A stretch of 64,000 bases of DNA from Clostridium sp. DL-VIII (GCF_000230835.1 NZ_CM001240.1:3140779-3204778); one strand, 5' to 3'; shown: positions 16,037-24,788, counted from the first letter of the stretch. Program-made: numbers and translations. Notes: generated by a model from the sequence alone, not told the origin.

Positions 16037-16847
16037 AAATTTTAATGAAAATATAGATGAAAATATTAAAGAATGCCTAATTGAAAAATCAGATAATGCT
16101 TCAGTACCAGAAAATATGTTTTTCAAAATCAGAAATGAAATATTAAAAGAAAAGGATAGTAAAGGAGTTTTTATTATGAAACATAAATTATTAAAATCGA
16201 AGACAGTTATAATTGCAGTAATGTTCATCATTGCAACAAGTGTTACATGTGTTGCAGCAACTAAATTTCCTGTAATATTTGGTTCCTCATCTCATCTGAC
16301 TGAAGTTAAAACTTTTCCAAGTGCAGATAAAGTAAAAGAGAGTGTTGGTTTTACACCTAAATATGTTGAATCCTTTAAAAATGGGTTTGAATTTATTAAA
16401 TTTAACTATTCAAACAAAGAAATCAGAGATGATAAAGGAGATGCTACTCAAAAGTATAAGAGTGCAGATTTTGATTATAAAAAAGATGGCTCCGAAAAAG
16501 ACCAAGGTTTGACTATGTATGCTGAAAAAATAGATGAGAAATATTTCAATGAAGAAATACACCAAAATGCCGTATCAGAAGAATATAATGGAGTTAAAAT
16601 TATATACACTAGCAGCCAATACAAGACAGTTCCAGATGGATATAAACCAACAGATGAAGAAAAAGACTTAGAAGATAAAGGGGTTCTTGAAATTGGATAT
16701 GGAGACAAGGATACAAAGGTGAAGGTTATTAAAGATCAAACAGTCATGTGGTATGAAGATGGAATATCTTATTCCATTACCAATATGGGTTATACAGAAT
16801 TAAGTAAGGATGATATGGTTAATATGGCAAAAGAAGTTATAGGCTAA
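16029..16847 (+). CDS. Membrane-anchored anti-sigma-factor-like protein
   Basis: This 272-residue protein overlaps the sigma gene by 8 bases. An N-terminal cytoplasmic region of about 55 residues (SVPENMFFKIRNEIL) is followed by one membrane helix (TVIIAVMFIIATSVTCVAA). The long extracytoplasmic part (ADKVKESVGFTPKYVESFKNG, WYEDGISYSITNMGYTEL) is similar to the DUF4367 domain often carried by clostridial anti-sigma proteins. It probably holds the ECF factor inactive until an envelope signal arrives. No classic zinc-binding HxxxCxxC is present. Confidence 0.8.
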   Translation: MNKNFNENIDENIKECLIEKSDNASVPENMFFKIRNEILKEKDSKGVFIMKHKLLKSKTVIIAVMFIIATSVTCVAATKFPVIFGSSSHLTEVKTFPSADKVKESVGFTPKYVESFKNGFEFIKFNYSNKEIRDDKGDATQKYKSADFDYKKDGSEKDQGLTMYAEKIDEKYFNEEIHQNAVSEEYNGVKIIYTSSQYKTVPDGYKPTDEEKDLEDKGVLEIGYGDKDTKVKVIKDQTVMWYEDGISYSITNMGYTELSKDDMVNMAKEVIG

Positions 16848-16939
16848 AAAATAAATATGGGCAGTATAATTTAAATTAATGATAGCACCTAGGTTTTTAG
16901 CTAAGATATATTAATTTACAAAAAATAAATATAAAATTG

Positions 16940-16979
16940 AAATGTCACATTGTATAGAAGTAAAAATGTGGCATTTTTT
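16940..16979 (+). terminator. Terminator after the sigma/anti-sigma operon
   Basis: AAATGTCACATT pairs with AATGTGGCATTT, followed by six T, about 90 bases after the anti-sigma stop. Confidence 0.75.
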
Positions 16980-17074
16980 AATACAGAATACTAGAAAATT
17001 ACTAAGCAGTTTAAGACTCATATAAAATATAATAAATAGTAACACATCAAAAGGGGAGATGAGCGTTACTATTT

Positions 17075-17156
17075 TAGATTTTTTATCCACTTTTCAAGAT
17101 TAGCCAAGTCATCATTAGTGGCTTCATTATTATCATGTAAAGCAGTGATTAAACTA
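17075..17156 (-). pseudogene. Decayed 3' fragment of a blaI-like gene
   Basis: About 82 bp match the 3' end of the blaI-like gene at 14697-14780 on the same strand, sharing stretches such as TTTTTTATCCACTTTTCAAG and TCATGTAAAGCAGTGATT. Similarity stops abruptly at AAACTAGTATATAAC. It is a relic of a second blaI copy or of a local duplication that spanned the sigma/anti-sigma genes. Confidence 0.7.
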
Positions 17157-17200
17157 GTATATAACAATTAATAGTTAGTAGTATATAACAAGTTTGACTA

Positions 17201-17623
17201 CTATAGTAAGTTATTTTCACATTTTTCCTCATGAACTTTTTTTCTTTCTTCGTTAATAATTTGGACTGCATCAGGAGATGTATACTTGTCTATTTTTGAA
17301 CGAATAAGGCATAAATTTTCATTGAGTTCATTTATTTGGTTTAAAATTACTTCCTGATGTTTTAAAAGTAATTCTTTTCGTGAATCTATGGTGCTAGTAC
17401 CTTCCATGCAGAAATCAATATACTTTTTTATATCCTTAAGCTGCATGCCAGTATTCTTTAGACAGCAAATTGTTCTAAATAGACTCACATCTGATTCAGT
17501 AAAAACTCTGTTTCCCGATTTATTTCTCATGACAAATGGTAGAAGTCCTTCTTTGTCATAAAAACGAATTGTATATATAGAAATTCCAAACATTTTTGAT
17601 ATATTTTTTATTGTATAAGTCAA
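17201..17623 (-). CDS. MerR-family regulator
   Basis: This 140-residue protein has the MerR winged helix (YTIKNISKMFGISIYTIRFYDKEGLLPF, then NRVFTESDVSLFRTICCLKNTGMQLKDIKKYI). A coiled-coil dimerisation helix and a C-terminal tail with one Cys pair-like segment (KKVHEEKCENN) follow. It is divergent from an SDR gene. The intergenic region contains a 19-base-spacer promoter with a perfect dyad, the usual MerR arrangement. Confidence 0.88.
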   Translation of the reverse strand: MTYTIKNISKMFGISIYTIRFYDKEGLLPFVMRNKSGNRVFTESDVSLFRTICCLKNTGMQLKDIKKYIDFCMEGTSTIDSRKELLLKHQEVILNQINELNENLCLIRSKIDKYTSPDAVQIINEERKKVHEEKCENNLL

Positions 17624-17658
17624 TTTTAAAATCTCCTTTAAAATTTATTAAAAAAAGC

Positions 17659-17689
17659 TTGACCTAGAGGTATCTCTAGGTATTAACAT
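17659..17689 (+). promoter_or_regulatory. MerR-type long-spacer promoter of the SDR gene
   Basis: TTGACC (17659-17664) and TAACAT (17684-17689) are 19 bases apart. The dyad CCTAGAGGTATCTCTAGG (17663-17680) fills the spacer. Over-long spacers bridged by a dyad are characteristic of promoters that MerR proteins activate by DNA distortion. Confidence 0.7.
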
Positions 17690-17852
17690 GAGTATAAATC
17701 ATAGGAAATTAAATTTCAAGTGACTTATATCTTATTGGGTAACATTAAAATTGATGATTAAGGAAATACTATCTTTGAAATATAAGTAGCAGTATAAATA
17801 ATGAGATATTAATTTCTAAATGATTAATAAATATTTAAAGGAGAGATTTTGA

Positions 17853-18617
17853 ATGAATCAAAATAGTAAAATTGCATTAGTTACAGGTGGAAGTCGTGGA
17901 ATTGGCAGAGATTCTGCAATATCATTAGCTAAAAAGGGGATAGATGTAATTATCACTTACAATAATCAAAAAGAAAAAGCAGATGAAGTTGTAAAAGAAA
18001 TTGAAGCAAATGGTGGTAAAGCTGCTGCTATTCAGCTTGATGTAAATAATATATCTTCCTTTGATTCCTTTGCATCTAAGGTATCAGATGTTTTAAAGGA
18101 TGAATGGAATAGAGAGCAGTTTAATTTTTTAATTAATAATGCTGGGATTTCAAATCACACTCCTATTTTAGAAGTTACAGAAGAGGAATTTGACAAAATA
18201 GTTAATGTACACTTTAAAGGAGTTTTCTTTTTAACACAGAAACTAATTCCACTTATTGCTGACAAAGGTGGAATTGTGAACACTTCAACAGGATTAACTC
18301 GCTTTACAGCTCCAGGTTCTGGACTTTATGCTGCTGCAAAAGGTGCAGTAGAGGTCTTTACTAGATATTTGGCTAAAGAATTAGGAGCTAGAGGTATAAG
18401 AGCGAATACTATAGCGCCTGGAGCTGTTAACACTGAATTTAGTGGAGATACTTATATTAAAAATCCAAGTTTGAAAGATACTATTGGTTCTTATGCTGCA
18501 CTCGGAAGAATTGGAGAAGCTTCTGATATTGGAGGTGTTGTGGCTAGTTTATGTACGGATGAAATGGGATGGGTTACCGGTCAACGTATTGAAGCATCTG
18601 GTGGTATGTTATTATAA
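17853..18617 (+). CDS. SDR-family oxidoreductase (3-oxoacyl-reductase type)
   Basis: This 254-residue classical SDR starts at ATG 17853 after AAAGGAGAG. TGGSRGIG is the cofactor loop, NNAG the structural motif, TSTG the serine segment and YAAAKGA the catalytic Tyr/Lys. IAPGAVNTEF and the C-terminal GWVTGQRIEASGGMLL are typical of FabG-like enzymes. It probably reduces small carbonyl compounds with NADPH. A divergent MerR protein and the long-spacer promoter suggest induction by an electrophile or drug. Confidence 0.88.
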   Translation: MNQNSKIALVTGGSRGIGRDSAISLAKKGIDVIITYNNQKEKADEVVKEIEANGGKAAAIQLDVNNISSFDSFASKVSDVLKDEWNREQFNFLINNAGISNHTPILEVTEEEFDKIVNVHFKGVFFLTQKLIPLIADKGGIVNTSTGLTRFTAPGSGLYAAAKGAVEVFTRYLAKELGARGIRANTIAPGAVNTEFSGDTYIKNPSLKDTIGSYAALGRIGEASDIGGVVASLCTDEMGWVTGQRIEASGGMLL

Positions 18618-18680
18618 TTAAAAGATATTATTTTTAATCAACAAGAGTTTATAAGCTTTTGCTTATTAAGAGTTTGAATA

Positions 18681-18733
18681 TTGAATGATCATTCAAAAAA
18701 AGCATTGACTTTAATTGAATGATCATTTAATAT
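18681..18733 (+). promoter_or_regulatory. TetR gene promoter with two TGAATGATCATTCA operators
   Basis: TTGAATGATCATTCAA (18681-18696) is a perfect 16-bp palindrome upstream of TTGACT (18705-18710). A second copy, TGAATGATCATTTA (18716-18729), fills the 17-base spacer before TAATAT (18728-18733). The arrangement implies autorepression by the TetR protein that follows. Confidence 0.8.
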
Positions 18734-18810
18734 AGAAATATGAAGTACAAAGATATATATAAAATAGTTGGTAAAACAGTATAATACCAAAGGATGAGGT
18801 AGAATTAACT

Positions 18811-19380
18811 ATGAGATATAAAGATGATGACAAAAAAGAAAAGATTACTAAAGCAGCAATACAACTAATAAATGAAGTGGGGTTAGCGGAAATCTCAATA
18901 TCAAAGATAGCAAAAGAAGCTGGAATTGCCCCTGGGACAGTTTATACTTATTTTGATAATAAAGATGATATGCTTAGAAAACTTTTTTTGGAAGCTAAAA
19001 AAGATATGCAGCAAAAAGTATCAAATGGAGTTAATATTCTACAACCAACAGAAGCTGAATTTAAAAAGATATTGAATAATTATATTAATTTCTTTATAAA
19101 CAATAAGGAAAATTTTCTCTTTATTGAACAGTTCATGAATTCACCATTTGTTTTAAAAATATATAAAGAAGTTCAGATGATAGGCAGACCCTTAGTAGAG
19201 TTTTTAGAAAATGGTAAAAAATGTGGTGTTTTTAAGGAAATTGATATTGAGCTATTGTTTATTTATTCTTTTAGTCCATTAATGCAGATTGCTAAAAAGT
19301 ATTTCAATGGAGAGTTTGAATTTACAGAACAAAATATTAGGGAAATAATTGAACTGAGTTGTACTTCAATAAAAAAATAA
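18811..19380 (+). CDS. TetR/AcrR-family repressor
   Basis: This 189-residue protein starts at ATG 18811 with a weak upstream GGATGAGG. The HTH reads IQLINEVGLAEISISKIAKEAG, then IAPGTVYTYFDNKDDMLRKLF. The C-terminal part (FKKILNNYINFFINNKENFLFIEQFMNSPF) is typical of the ligand domain. The same 14-bp palindrome lies twice in its own promoter and once before the FMN reductase at 19572, so the reductase is the likely target. Confidence 0.9.
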   Translation: MRYKDDDKKEKITKAAIQLINEVGLAEISISKIAKEAGIAPGTVYTYFDNKDDMLRKLFLEAKKDMQQKVSNGVNILQPTEAEFKKILNNYINFFINNKENFLFIEQFMNSPFVLKIYKEVQMIGRPLVEFLENGKKCGVFKEIDIELLFIYSFSPLMQIAKKYFNGEFEFTEQNIREIIELSCTSIKK

Positions 19381-19499
19381 ATTCTTTATGATTAATTTAA
19401 ATGAATATTTAACATCATAGCCCAGGTTCCAAATTTTTAGGCTCAAAAGTATTTTAAAATGGCTTAACAAAATTAATACAATATATTAAGGAAAATCAT

Positions 19500-19524
19500 T
19501 GAATGAGTATTCATTTATTATAAT
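19500..19524 (+). promoter_or_regulatory. Operator and -10 box of the FMN reductase gene
   Basis: TGAATGAGTATTCA (19500-19513) matches the TGAATGATCATTCA operator of the TetR gene at 12 of 14 positions. It sits just upstream of TATAAT (19519-19524), where bound repressor would block polymerase. Confidence 0.7.
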
Positions 19525-19571
19525 ATATTTCACAAATTAATAATGTGAAACAAGATTATGGAGGTAACAAA

Positions 19572-20123
19572 ATGAGTAAAATTGTAGCATTTATTGGAAG
19601 TCCTAGAAAGAAAGGGATTTCTACGCAGCTCCTTAATAAAGTAATAGAAGGGGCAAAGTCCGAAGGAGCAGAAATTATAGTATATGATCTCAATGATACT
19701 GGAATTAGAGGATGTCAGGCATGCGATTATTGCAGAAAGGAGAATGTCTGTATTATAAAAGACAAACTACAATCTATGTATAGCGCCATCGAATCTGCTG
19801 ATGGAATTATAATAAGTTCACCAATTTATATGTCTTACTTTAGCGCTCAGGCAAAGACTTGGTTTGACCGTTTACGTCCTATGTTTGGGCATGACTTCAA
19901 GCCACGTTATCCTGGAAAAAAGATTATTGCTGTATTTGCACAGGCTGCAGATAATGAAGATTTATGTAGTGAGCTTTTTGAATCCCTAAAGATGCGTTCT
20001 AAACTTTTTGGATGGGATCTAATTGATAATATACTTGCTTGTAGCACTGAGGCTCCAGGATATAGCATACCTCAAGAACTCATGGATAGAGCTTTTACGG
20101 GTGGTAGGAAATTAGTAGAATAA
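19572..20123 (+). CDS. Flavodoxin-family NAD(P)H-dependent FMN reductase
   Basis: This 183-residue protein starts at ATG 19572 after GGAGG; an in-frame GTG at 19545 precedes that site. FIGSPRKKGISTQLL is the FMN loop, GCQACDYCRKENVC the cysteine segment, and SSPIYMSYFSAQAKTWFDR the flavin-contact helix. It is a paralogue of the protein at 623 and a probable target of the upstream TetR through the 19500 operator. A pseudoknot-capable element begins 9 bases after its stop. Confidence 0.88.
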   Translation: MSKIVAFIGSPRKKGISTQLLNKVIEGAKSEGAEIIVYDLNDTGIRGCQACDYCRKENVCIIKDKLQSMYSAIESADGIIISSPIYMSYFSAQAKTWFDRLRPMFGHDFKPRYPGKKIIAVFAQAADNEDLCSELFESLKMRSKLFGWDLIDNILACSTEAPGYSIPQELMDRAFTGGRKLVE

Positions 20124-20132
20124 TAAAATAAA

Positions 20133-20247
20133 GTTTCATGGCTAAAAGTAAATGCAAATGATGTATGGAATTAAATTTACCCATAGCGATTCGCCCCCAC
20201 CATGAAACCCACGACCATTTGCATATGACTTAAACAGTTACTTTTTT
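20133..20247. ncRNA. Candidate pseudoknotted structured RNA
   Basis: Two 9-bp complementary pairs interleave. GTTTCATGG (20133-20141) pairs with CCATGAAAC (20200-20208). ATGCAAATG (20152-20160) pairs with CATTTGCAT (20216-20224). The order A-B-A'-B' makes a pseudoknot. B can extend with AAAAGTAA/TTACTTTT and runs into seven T on the plus strand. A TATGG/CCATA hairpin and a markedly GC-rich segment (GCGATTCGCCCCCACC) lie between. Either strand could be the transcript. A known clostridial class such as the raiA motif is possible, but I cannot verify that. Confidence 0.45.
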
Positions 20248-20262
20248 TAAAATCATAATACT

Positions 20263-20298
20263 AAACGCCGCTTAATGTGAAGTTAAGTGAGGCGTTTT
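20263..20298. terminator. Bidirectional terminator
   Basis: AAACGCC-GCTTAA pairs with TTAAG...GGCGTTT around a short loop. It lies between the convergent FMN reductase and AraC genes and ends in a T run on the plus strand. Confidence 0.75.
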
Positions 20299-20303
20299 TA
20301 TAA

Positions 20304-21305
20304 TTAGGTCGTCTTTTCAAAATGGTTTAATCTTTTCAGAAAACTTTCTAAGTCAGTCGGGGAGTAGTTTTTTTGTGCAGCCTTAATATCTTTAAGAGGC
20401 GGCATGCCAAAACACCTACGGTATTCTCTGCTAAATTGGGATGGACTTTCATAGCCAACTTCAAGTGCAGCTGTTGTTGCATCCATAGAGCCACTAAGCA
20501 TAAGACGTCTTGCTTCTTGAAGACGCAGCTTTTTTTGATACTGGACTGGACTCAGTGAGGTTATAGCCTTGAACTTATGTTGTAGTCCGGATACGCTCAT
20601 ATTAAAGGATCTTGCAAGTTCTTCAATAGTAAATGAATGAGTGTAATTTTCTTTAATCCATGCAAGAGCTTTTCCAACTCCATCAGATTGCTGGTCAAAA
20701 AATACCTGCTGCAAAAATAAGTGCCGATACTCTCCTGATAATAGATGAAAAATCATTTCACGTTTTATAAGTTTAGATAAAAACTTAGCTTTTGAGGGAT
20801 TATCTACAAGCTTGAGAAGTCTTACAAATAATTCTAAAAAGTCAGTATCAGATTTTCCAATACATGTTCCAAATATTAACTTATTATCTCTCTTGTCAAC
20901 GCTTATGTCAGCCTCCAGCATAACAGAAGTTATTTCTTCCATGGTAAAACTAATGCGAATACCTATGTAAGGGGAGTTGTTGGTGCACCCGGTTACTCTG
21001 GCAGAGGCTGGTATATCCACTACAGACGCCAAATAATCTCCAGGATTTGCTTGAAAAATATGCTCGCCAAGATAAACTTCTTTTCTACCTTGCAGAACGA
21101 GGCAAAACGAAGGTGATAATACACCTTGAACCACTGGAGTTTCATAATTATGTCTGCAAATAATAAGGAAAGGAATTATTGTTTCAGTATATCCATCAGT
21201 ATTTGTAATTTTTTCAGTCATACTAATGATTTTGTTGATTAACTTCTGCTTATTAGAGGGATTCTCTTCAGATAAAGTTATGGAGCGGGGGTTTTGGGTT
21301 AACAT
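20304..21305 (-). CDS. AraC-family regulator with AraC_N-type sensor domain
   Basis: This 333-residue protein has an N-terminal cupin-like AraC_N domain (FCLVLQGRKEVYLGEHIFQANPGDYLASVVDIPAS) and a C-terminal double HTH (ENYTHSFTIEELARSFNMSVSGLQHKFKAITS, then ALEVGYESPSQFSREYRRCFG). It is divergent from the Fe-S aldo-keto reductase at 21580. Related regulators in other bacteria control aldehyde-responsive reductases, so an aldehyde effector is a reasonable inference. Confidence 0.85.
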   Translation of the reverse strand: MLTQNPRSITLSEENPSNKQKLINKIISMTEKITNTDGYTETIIPFLIICRHNYETPVVQGVLSPSFCLVLQGRKEVYLGEHIFQANPGDYLASVVDIPASARVTGCTNNSPYIGIRISFTMEEITSVMLEADISVDKRDNKLIFGTCIGKSDTDFLELFVRLLKLVDNPSKAKFLSKLIKREMIFHLLSGEYRHLFLQQVFFDQQSDGVGKALAWIKENYTHSFTIEELARSFNMSVSGLQHKFKAITSLSPVQYQKKLRLQEARRLMLSGSMDATTAALEVGYESPSQFSREYRRCFGMPPLKDIKAAQKNYSPTDLESFLKRLNHFEKTT

Positions 21306-21579
21306 TTACACTCACCAGCCTTTAATTAAAAAATCCTTTATCAATTTTGTTAATTTAAGAATATGTTTTTATCAATTATATTGTTATTCTAAATAATACT
21401 CGATATGATGAAAGAATTCAATACAGCTTATTAAGTTGAAATTATAATAGGTTGCAGTTTTAGGCAATTTTTTTGCAGCAATGGTCTAGAGTAGTTAAGG
21501 AATTTTAATGATAATATTTCTAAGGGCATTTTATAAAGGTACTTAAAACTAATAAAATTTAAAAAAGGAGAGAAATATT

Positions 21580-22710
21580 ATGGAATATTCACAATTTGGA
21601 AAAACAGGAATGCAAGTGTCAAGATTTGGACTTGGATGTATGCGCTTTCCTTCTGATGAAAAGGAAGCTATTGAAATGGTACGTTATGCCATAGACAATG
21701 GCGTGAATTATATTGATACAGCATTTATTTACAAAGAAAGTGAGAGAATAACAGGAAAGGCATTAGAGGACGGATACAGAAATAAAACTTATATAGCTAC
21801 TAAAAGTCCTATTTGGAATATAGAAAAACATGAAGACTTTGAAAAATACTTGGATGAAGAATTGATAAGGCTAGGCACAGATCATGTTGATGTTTATCTT
21901 CTTCATAATATGAATCATGGCAACTGGGAGAAGGTCAAGAGATTTGATGGTCTTACTTTCTTAGATAAAATGGTGCAAAAAGGAAAAATAAGTCATAAAG
22001 GTTTTTCGATTCACAATACCTTAAATGCATTTAAAGAAATTGTAGACGCATATGATTGGGAAATGTTTCAAATACAGTTGAATATATTGGATGAAAATCA
22101 GCAAGTTGGAGTAGAAGGTCTTAAATATGGTGCGGCTAAAGGTTTAGCTGCAGTAATAATGGAACCACTTAGAGGAGGCAACATACTTAATATTGTTCCA
22201 GAAGAAGTGCGTGATTTAATTAAGCAATATCCAGAAAAACGTCCATTAGTAGAGTGGTGTTTTAGATGGCTGTATAATATGCCCGAGGTATCTGTCATCC
22301 TAAGTGGTACAAATACGTTACAACAATTAAAAGATAATTTGAAAATTTTTGAACATTCAGCTCCAAATGTCATGTCAGAAGAGGATTTGAATTTTATTAG
22401 TAAAATACGAGAAGCTTATGAAGCTAAGAAAGCCATTGGATGCACCGGATGCAGATATTGCATGCCATGTCCAAAAGGTGTAGCAATTCCTGAAATATTT
22501 AAGCTTTATAACAGCCAGAAGCTAATGGAATCTCATGTAATAGATAAAGCTGTTTATCAAAGTAATCTAGTGCCTTCAGGCTCTGGAGCAGATCAATGCG
22601 TATCTTGTGGAATTTGTGCAAATCACTGCCCACAGAATTTGAAAATTCCTGAATTGTTAAGAAATGTTCATGAAGAATTTATGGAATATACTTATCCATC
22701 ACAAAGATGA
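21580..22710 (+). CDS. Aldo-keto reductase with C-terminal 2x[4Fe-4S] domain
   Basis: This 376-residue protein starts at ATG 21580 after AAGGAGAG. The TIM-barrel reductase part shows FGKTGMQVSRFGLGCMRFP, the catalytic Asp/Tyr region YIDTAFIYKESE, the Lys in TKSP, and the His in YLLHNM. The last 100 residues add a ferredoxin-like unit with CTGCRYCMPCPKGV and CVSCGICANHCPQN. This Fe-S subgroup of aldo-keto reductases is frequent in clostridia. It is probably induced by the divergent AraC protein. Confidence 0.88.
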   Translation: MEYSQFGKTGMQVSRFGLGCMRFPSDEKEAIEMVRYAIDNGVNYIDTAFIYKESERITGKALEDGYRNKTYIATKSPIWNIEKHEDFEKYLDEELIRLGTDHVDVYLLHNMNHGNWEKVKRFDGLTFLDKMVQKGKISHKGFSIHNTLNAFKEIVDAYDWEMFQIQLNILDENQQVGVEGLKYGAAKGLAAVIMEPLRGGNILNIVPEEVRDLIKQYPEKRPLVEWCFRWLYNMPEVSVILSGTNTLQQLKDNLKIFEHSAPNVMSEEDLNFISKIREAYEAKKAIGCTGCRYCMPCPKGVAIPEIFKLYNSQKLMESHVIDKAVYQSNLVPSGSGADQCVSCGICANHCPQNLKIPELLRNVHEEFMEYTYPSQR

Positions 22711-22805
22711 CATTTAAAAATTAATACAAAGGAATAGCAAAAAAGATAATTGATAAATCCTGTGAATATAAAAATTTATATATAGCTAATTCAAAACACA
22801 TAAAT

Positions 22806-23261
22806 TTAGAAATCTAAAAAGAATTTCTCTATACTTTTATTTATAGGAATTTCTGAAAATATAATATGTGTAGAAGTTGTAGAGTCTAATGATGAAATAG
22901 AATCAACAAATTTTTCGATTTCAGATATTGATTTAACACTTAATTTTAACAATATGCAAGAATGACCTGCAATTCTATAACAGAAAATTACACGGGGATG
23001 ATTATAAATAAAGTCTTTGAATTTTTCAAAATTACTATTTTTAATATCAATTTGAATCATACATTGTATGGAAAAGTCTAAAGCAGCTTCATTTATTTTT
23101 ATAGTGTATCCTTCAATTACTCCACTATCTTCAAATTTTCTTATTCTATCAGCAACTGATGGAGGAGATAGGTTGACTCTTTTTGATAATTCTCTAATAG
23201 ATAGACGACTATCTAATTGAAGTTCCTTCAAAATTTTAATGTCTGTATTGTTAATTTTCAT
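22806..23261 (-). CDS. Lrp/AsnC-family regulator
   Basis: This 151-residue protein has the Lrp HTH (NNTDIKILKELQLDSRLSIRELSKRVNLSPPSVADRIRKFEDSGVI) and a RAM sensor domain (IQIDIKNSNFEKFKDFIYNHPRVIFCYRIAGHSC). It is divergent from an aldo-keto reductase gene. Local control of that gene is likely; the effector, usually an amino acid in this family, is unknown. Confidence 0.9.
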   Translation of the reverse strand: MKINNTDIKILKELQLDSRLSIRELSKRVNLSPPSVADRIRKFEDSGVIEGYTIKINEAALDFSIQCMIQIDIKNSNFEKFKDFIYNHPRVIFCYRIAGHSCILLKLSVKSISEIEKFVDSISSLDSTTSTHIIFSEIPINKSIEKFFLDF

Positions 23262-23408
23262 ATGAAATTAATTACCTTTCTTTTTATTTAATTTGAAATG
23301 TTTTTTATTTAAAATGATAACAAGTATAAGGGAAAAATTATCATTAACTTATTATAATATAATAAGTTGCAGGCCTCAACTTTTATAAATAACATGAAGG
23401 GAAGAAAA

Positions 23409-24257
23409 ATGGTGGAAAATAGTAACGATTATGTGATTCTAAATAATGGAGTTAAAATGCCTTTACTTGGATTTGGTACTTATAATGCTGAAGACTGGGT
23501 TAAACTTAGTAACGCAATAAAGGAAAGTATAAAAATTGGATATCGCCATATAGATACAGCTTCTTTTTATGGAAATGAAGAAGTAATTGGTTGTGCATTG
23601 AAGGAAAGTGATGTTTCAAGGAATGAAATATTTTTAGTTGATAAAGTTTGGAATTCAGAACAAGGTTATGAGAAAACTCTTAAGGCTTTCAAAGAATCTA
23701 TAAAAAAACTTAAGACCGATTATTTGGATTTATATTTAATCCATTGGCCACAATCCTTAAATAAAGAAACTTGGAAGGCACTTGAAAAGTTATATAAGGA
23801 AAGATATATAAGAGCCGTAGGGGTTAGTAATTTTACAATACATCATTTGAAAGAATTAATAGAAAATGCTGAGATTATACCAGCAGTAAACCAAATAGAA
23901 TTTCATCCAAGGCTTGTTCAGAAAGACTTGATGGAGTATTGTAAAAAATATAATATTCAGCTAGAAGCTTGGTCGCCTTTAATGAGGGGGTTAGTTTTTG
24001 AAATTCCATTTTTACAGGAACTTTCACAGAAATATGGGAGAACAATTTCTCAAATAGTATTAAGATGGGATTTGCAGATGGGAGTTGCTACCATTCCTAA
24101 ATCAACAACATATAAAAGGATAAAAGAAAATGCAGATATATTTAATTTTGAAATTAGTAAAGAAGATATAAGTAAAATTGAAAAACTAAATGATGGATTT
24201 AGGATTGGAATGAATCCTAATGAAGTTTATGAGCATCCAGAGATAATAAGAGACTGA
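23409..24257 (+). CDS. Aldo/keto reductase
   Basis: This 282-residue protein starts at ATG 23409 after GAAGGGAAG; an in-frame TTG at 23367 adds an unlikely extension. It is a classic AKR: GVKMPLLGFGTYNAED, catalytic Asp and Tyr in HIDTASFYGNEE, Lys in VDKVWNSE (normally TK, here DK), His in YLIHWPQSL, and the NADPH-binding end IPKSTTYKRIKENADIF. It should reduce aldehydes or 2-ketoacids. It is divergent from an Lrp-type regulator. Confidence 0.88.
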   Translation: MVENSNDYVILNNGVKMPLLGFGTYNAEDWVKLSNAIKESIKIGYRHIDTASFYGNEEVIGCALKESDVSRNEIFLVDKVWNSEQGYEKTLKAFKESIKKLKTDYLDLYLIHWPQSLNKETWKALEKLYKERYIRAVGVSNFTIHHLKELIENAEIIPAVNQIEFHPRLVQKDLMEYCKKYNIQLEAWSPLMRGLVFEIPFLQELSQKYGRTISQIVLRWDLQMGVATIPKSTTYKRIKENADIFNFEISKEDISKIEKLNDGFRIGMNPNEVYEHPEIIRD

Positions 24258-24689
24258 ATAGTCATTGAAACTGTTATTTCATTGGATCCAGAATTCTAAA
24301 AACAAGAAGTAATAAACATCTAGGCCAGGTGTTCTTCTTTACTAATATTTTTACTTATAAAATATCTGATATTCTAATATGGTTTACCATAAGTATTCTG
24401 TACCATATTTATTCTGAAGAATATTACAATATAAGAATATATATTCCGAACAATATTACCATAAATATTCTTCAGAATATGCTTGGAGAATGAGGCTTAA
24501 GAAGGTATGAAAAAGTAAATACCATAAGATTTATTATTGAAGAAGAAAACAAATGCCTGGTGAAAGATAGGAAAGATTATAAGTACTGATATGGAAATGC
24601 CATGTGGTAATAAGATGTGGTGATTACCTGCAGTGCTGTTATTGGGGATATTGAGAAGGTACTTAAGTTTAAATATGATGTTGATGGAT

Positions 24690-24788
24690 GCAGCTGGCTG
24701 TTTTATAAGATTTAATAAATGGAATATGAAAATATTGTAGATAATATGGTAAATTAATATAAAACTTGTAAAAATTGAAGTATAATGA
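24690..24788 (+). repeat. Dispersed repeat, copy 2
   Basis: This is the second copy of the repeat at 15235-15332. The shared core includes TTTATAAGATTTAATAAATG and GATAATAT, with only scattered differences. Here the frame before it stays open for about 19 codons, so this copy keeps more of the lost gene. Confidence 0.65.

Noticed and set aside
24372..24485. Possible CRISPR-like or iteron array of TATTCTGAAGAATA units
   Set aside because: Units are irregularly spaced, mixed in orientation and AT-rich; there are no constant spacers, no cas genes and no replication gene.
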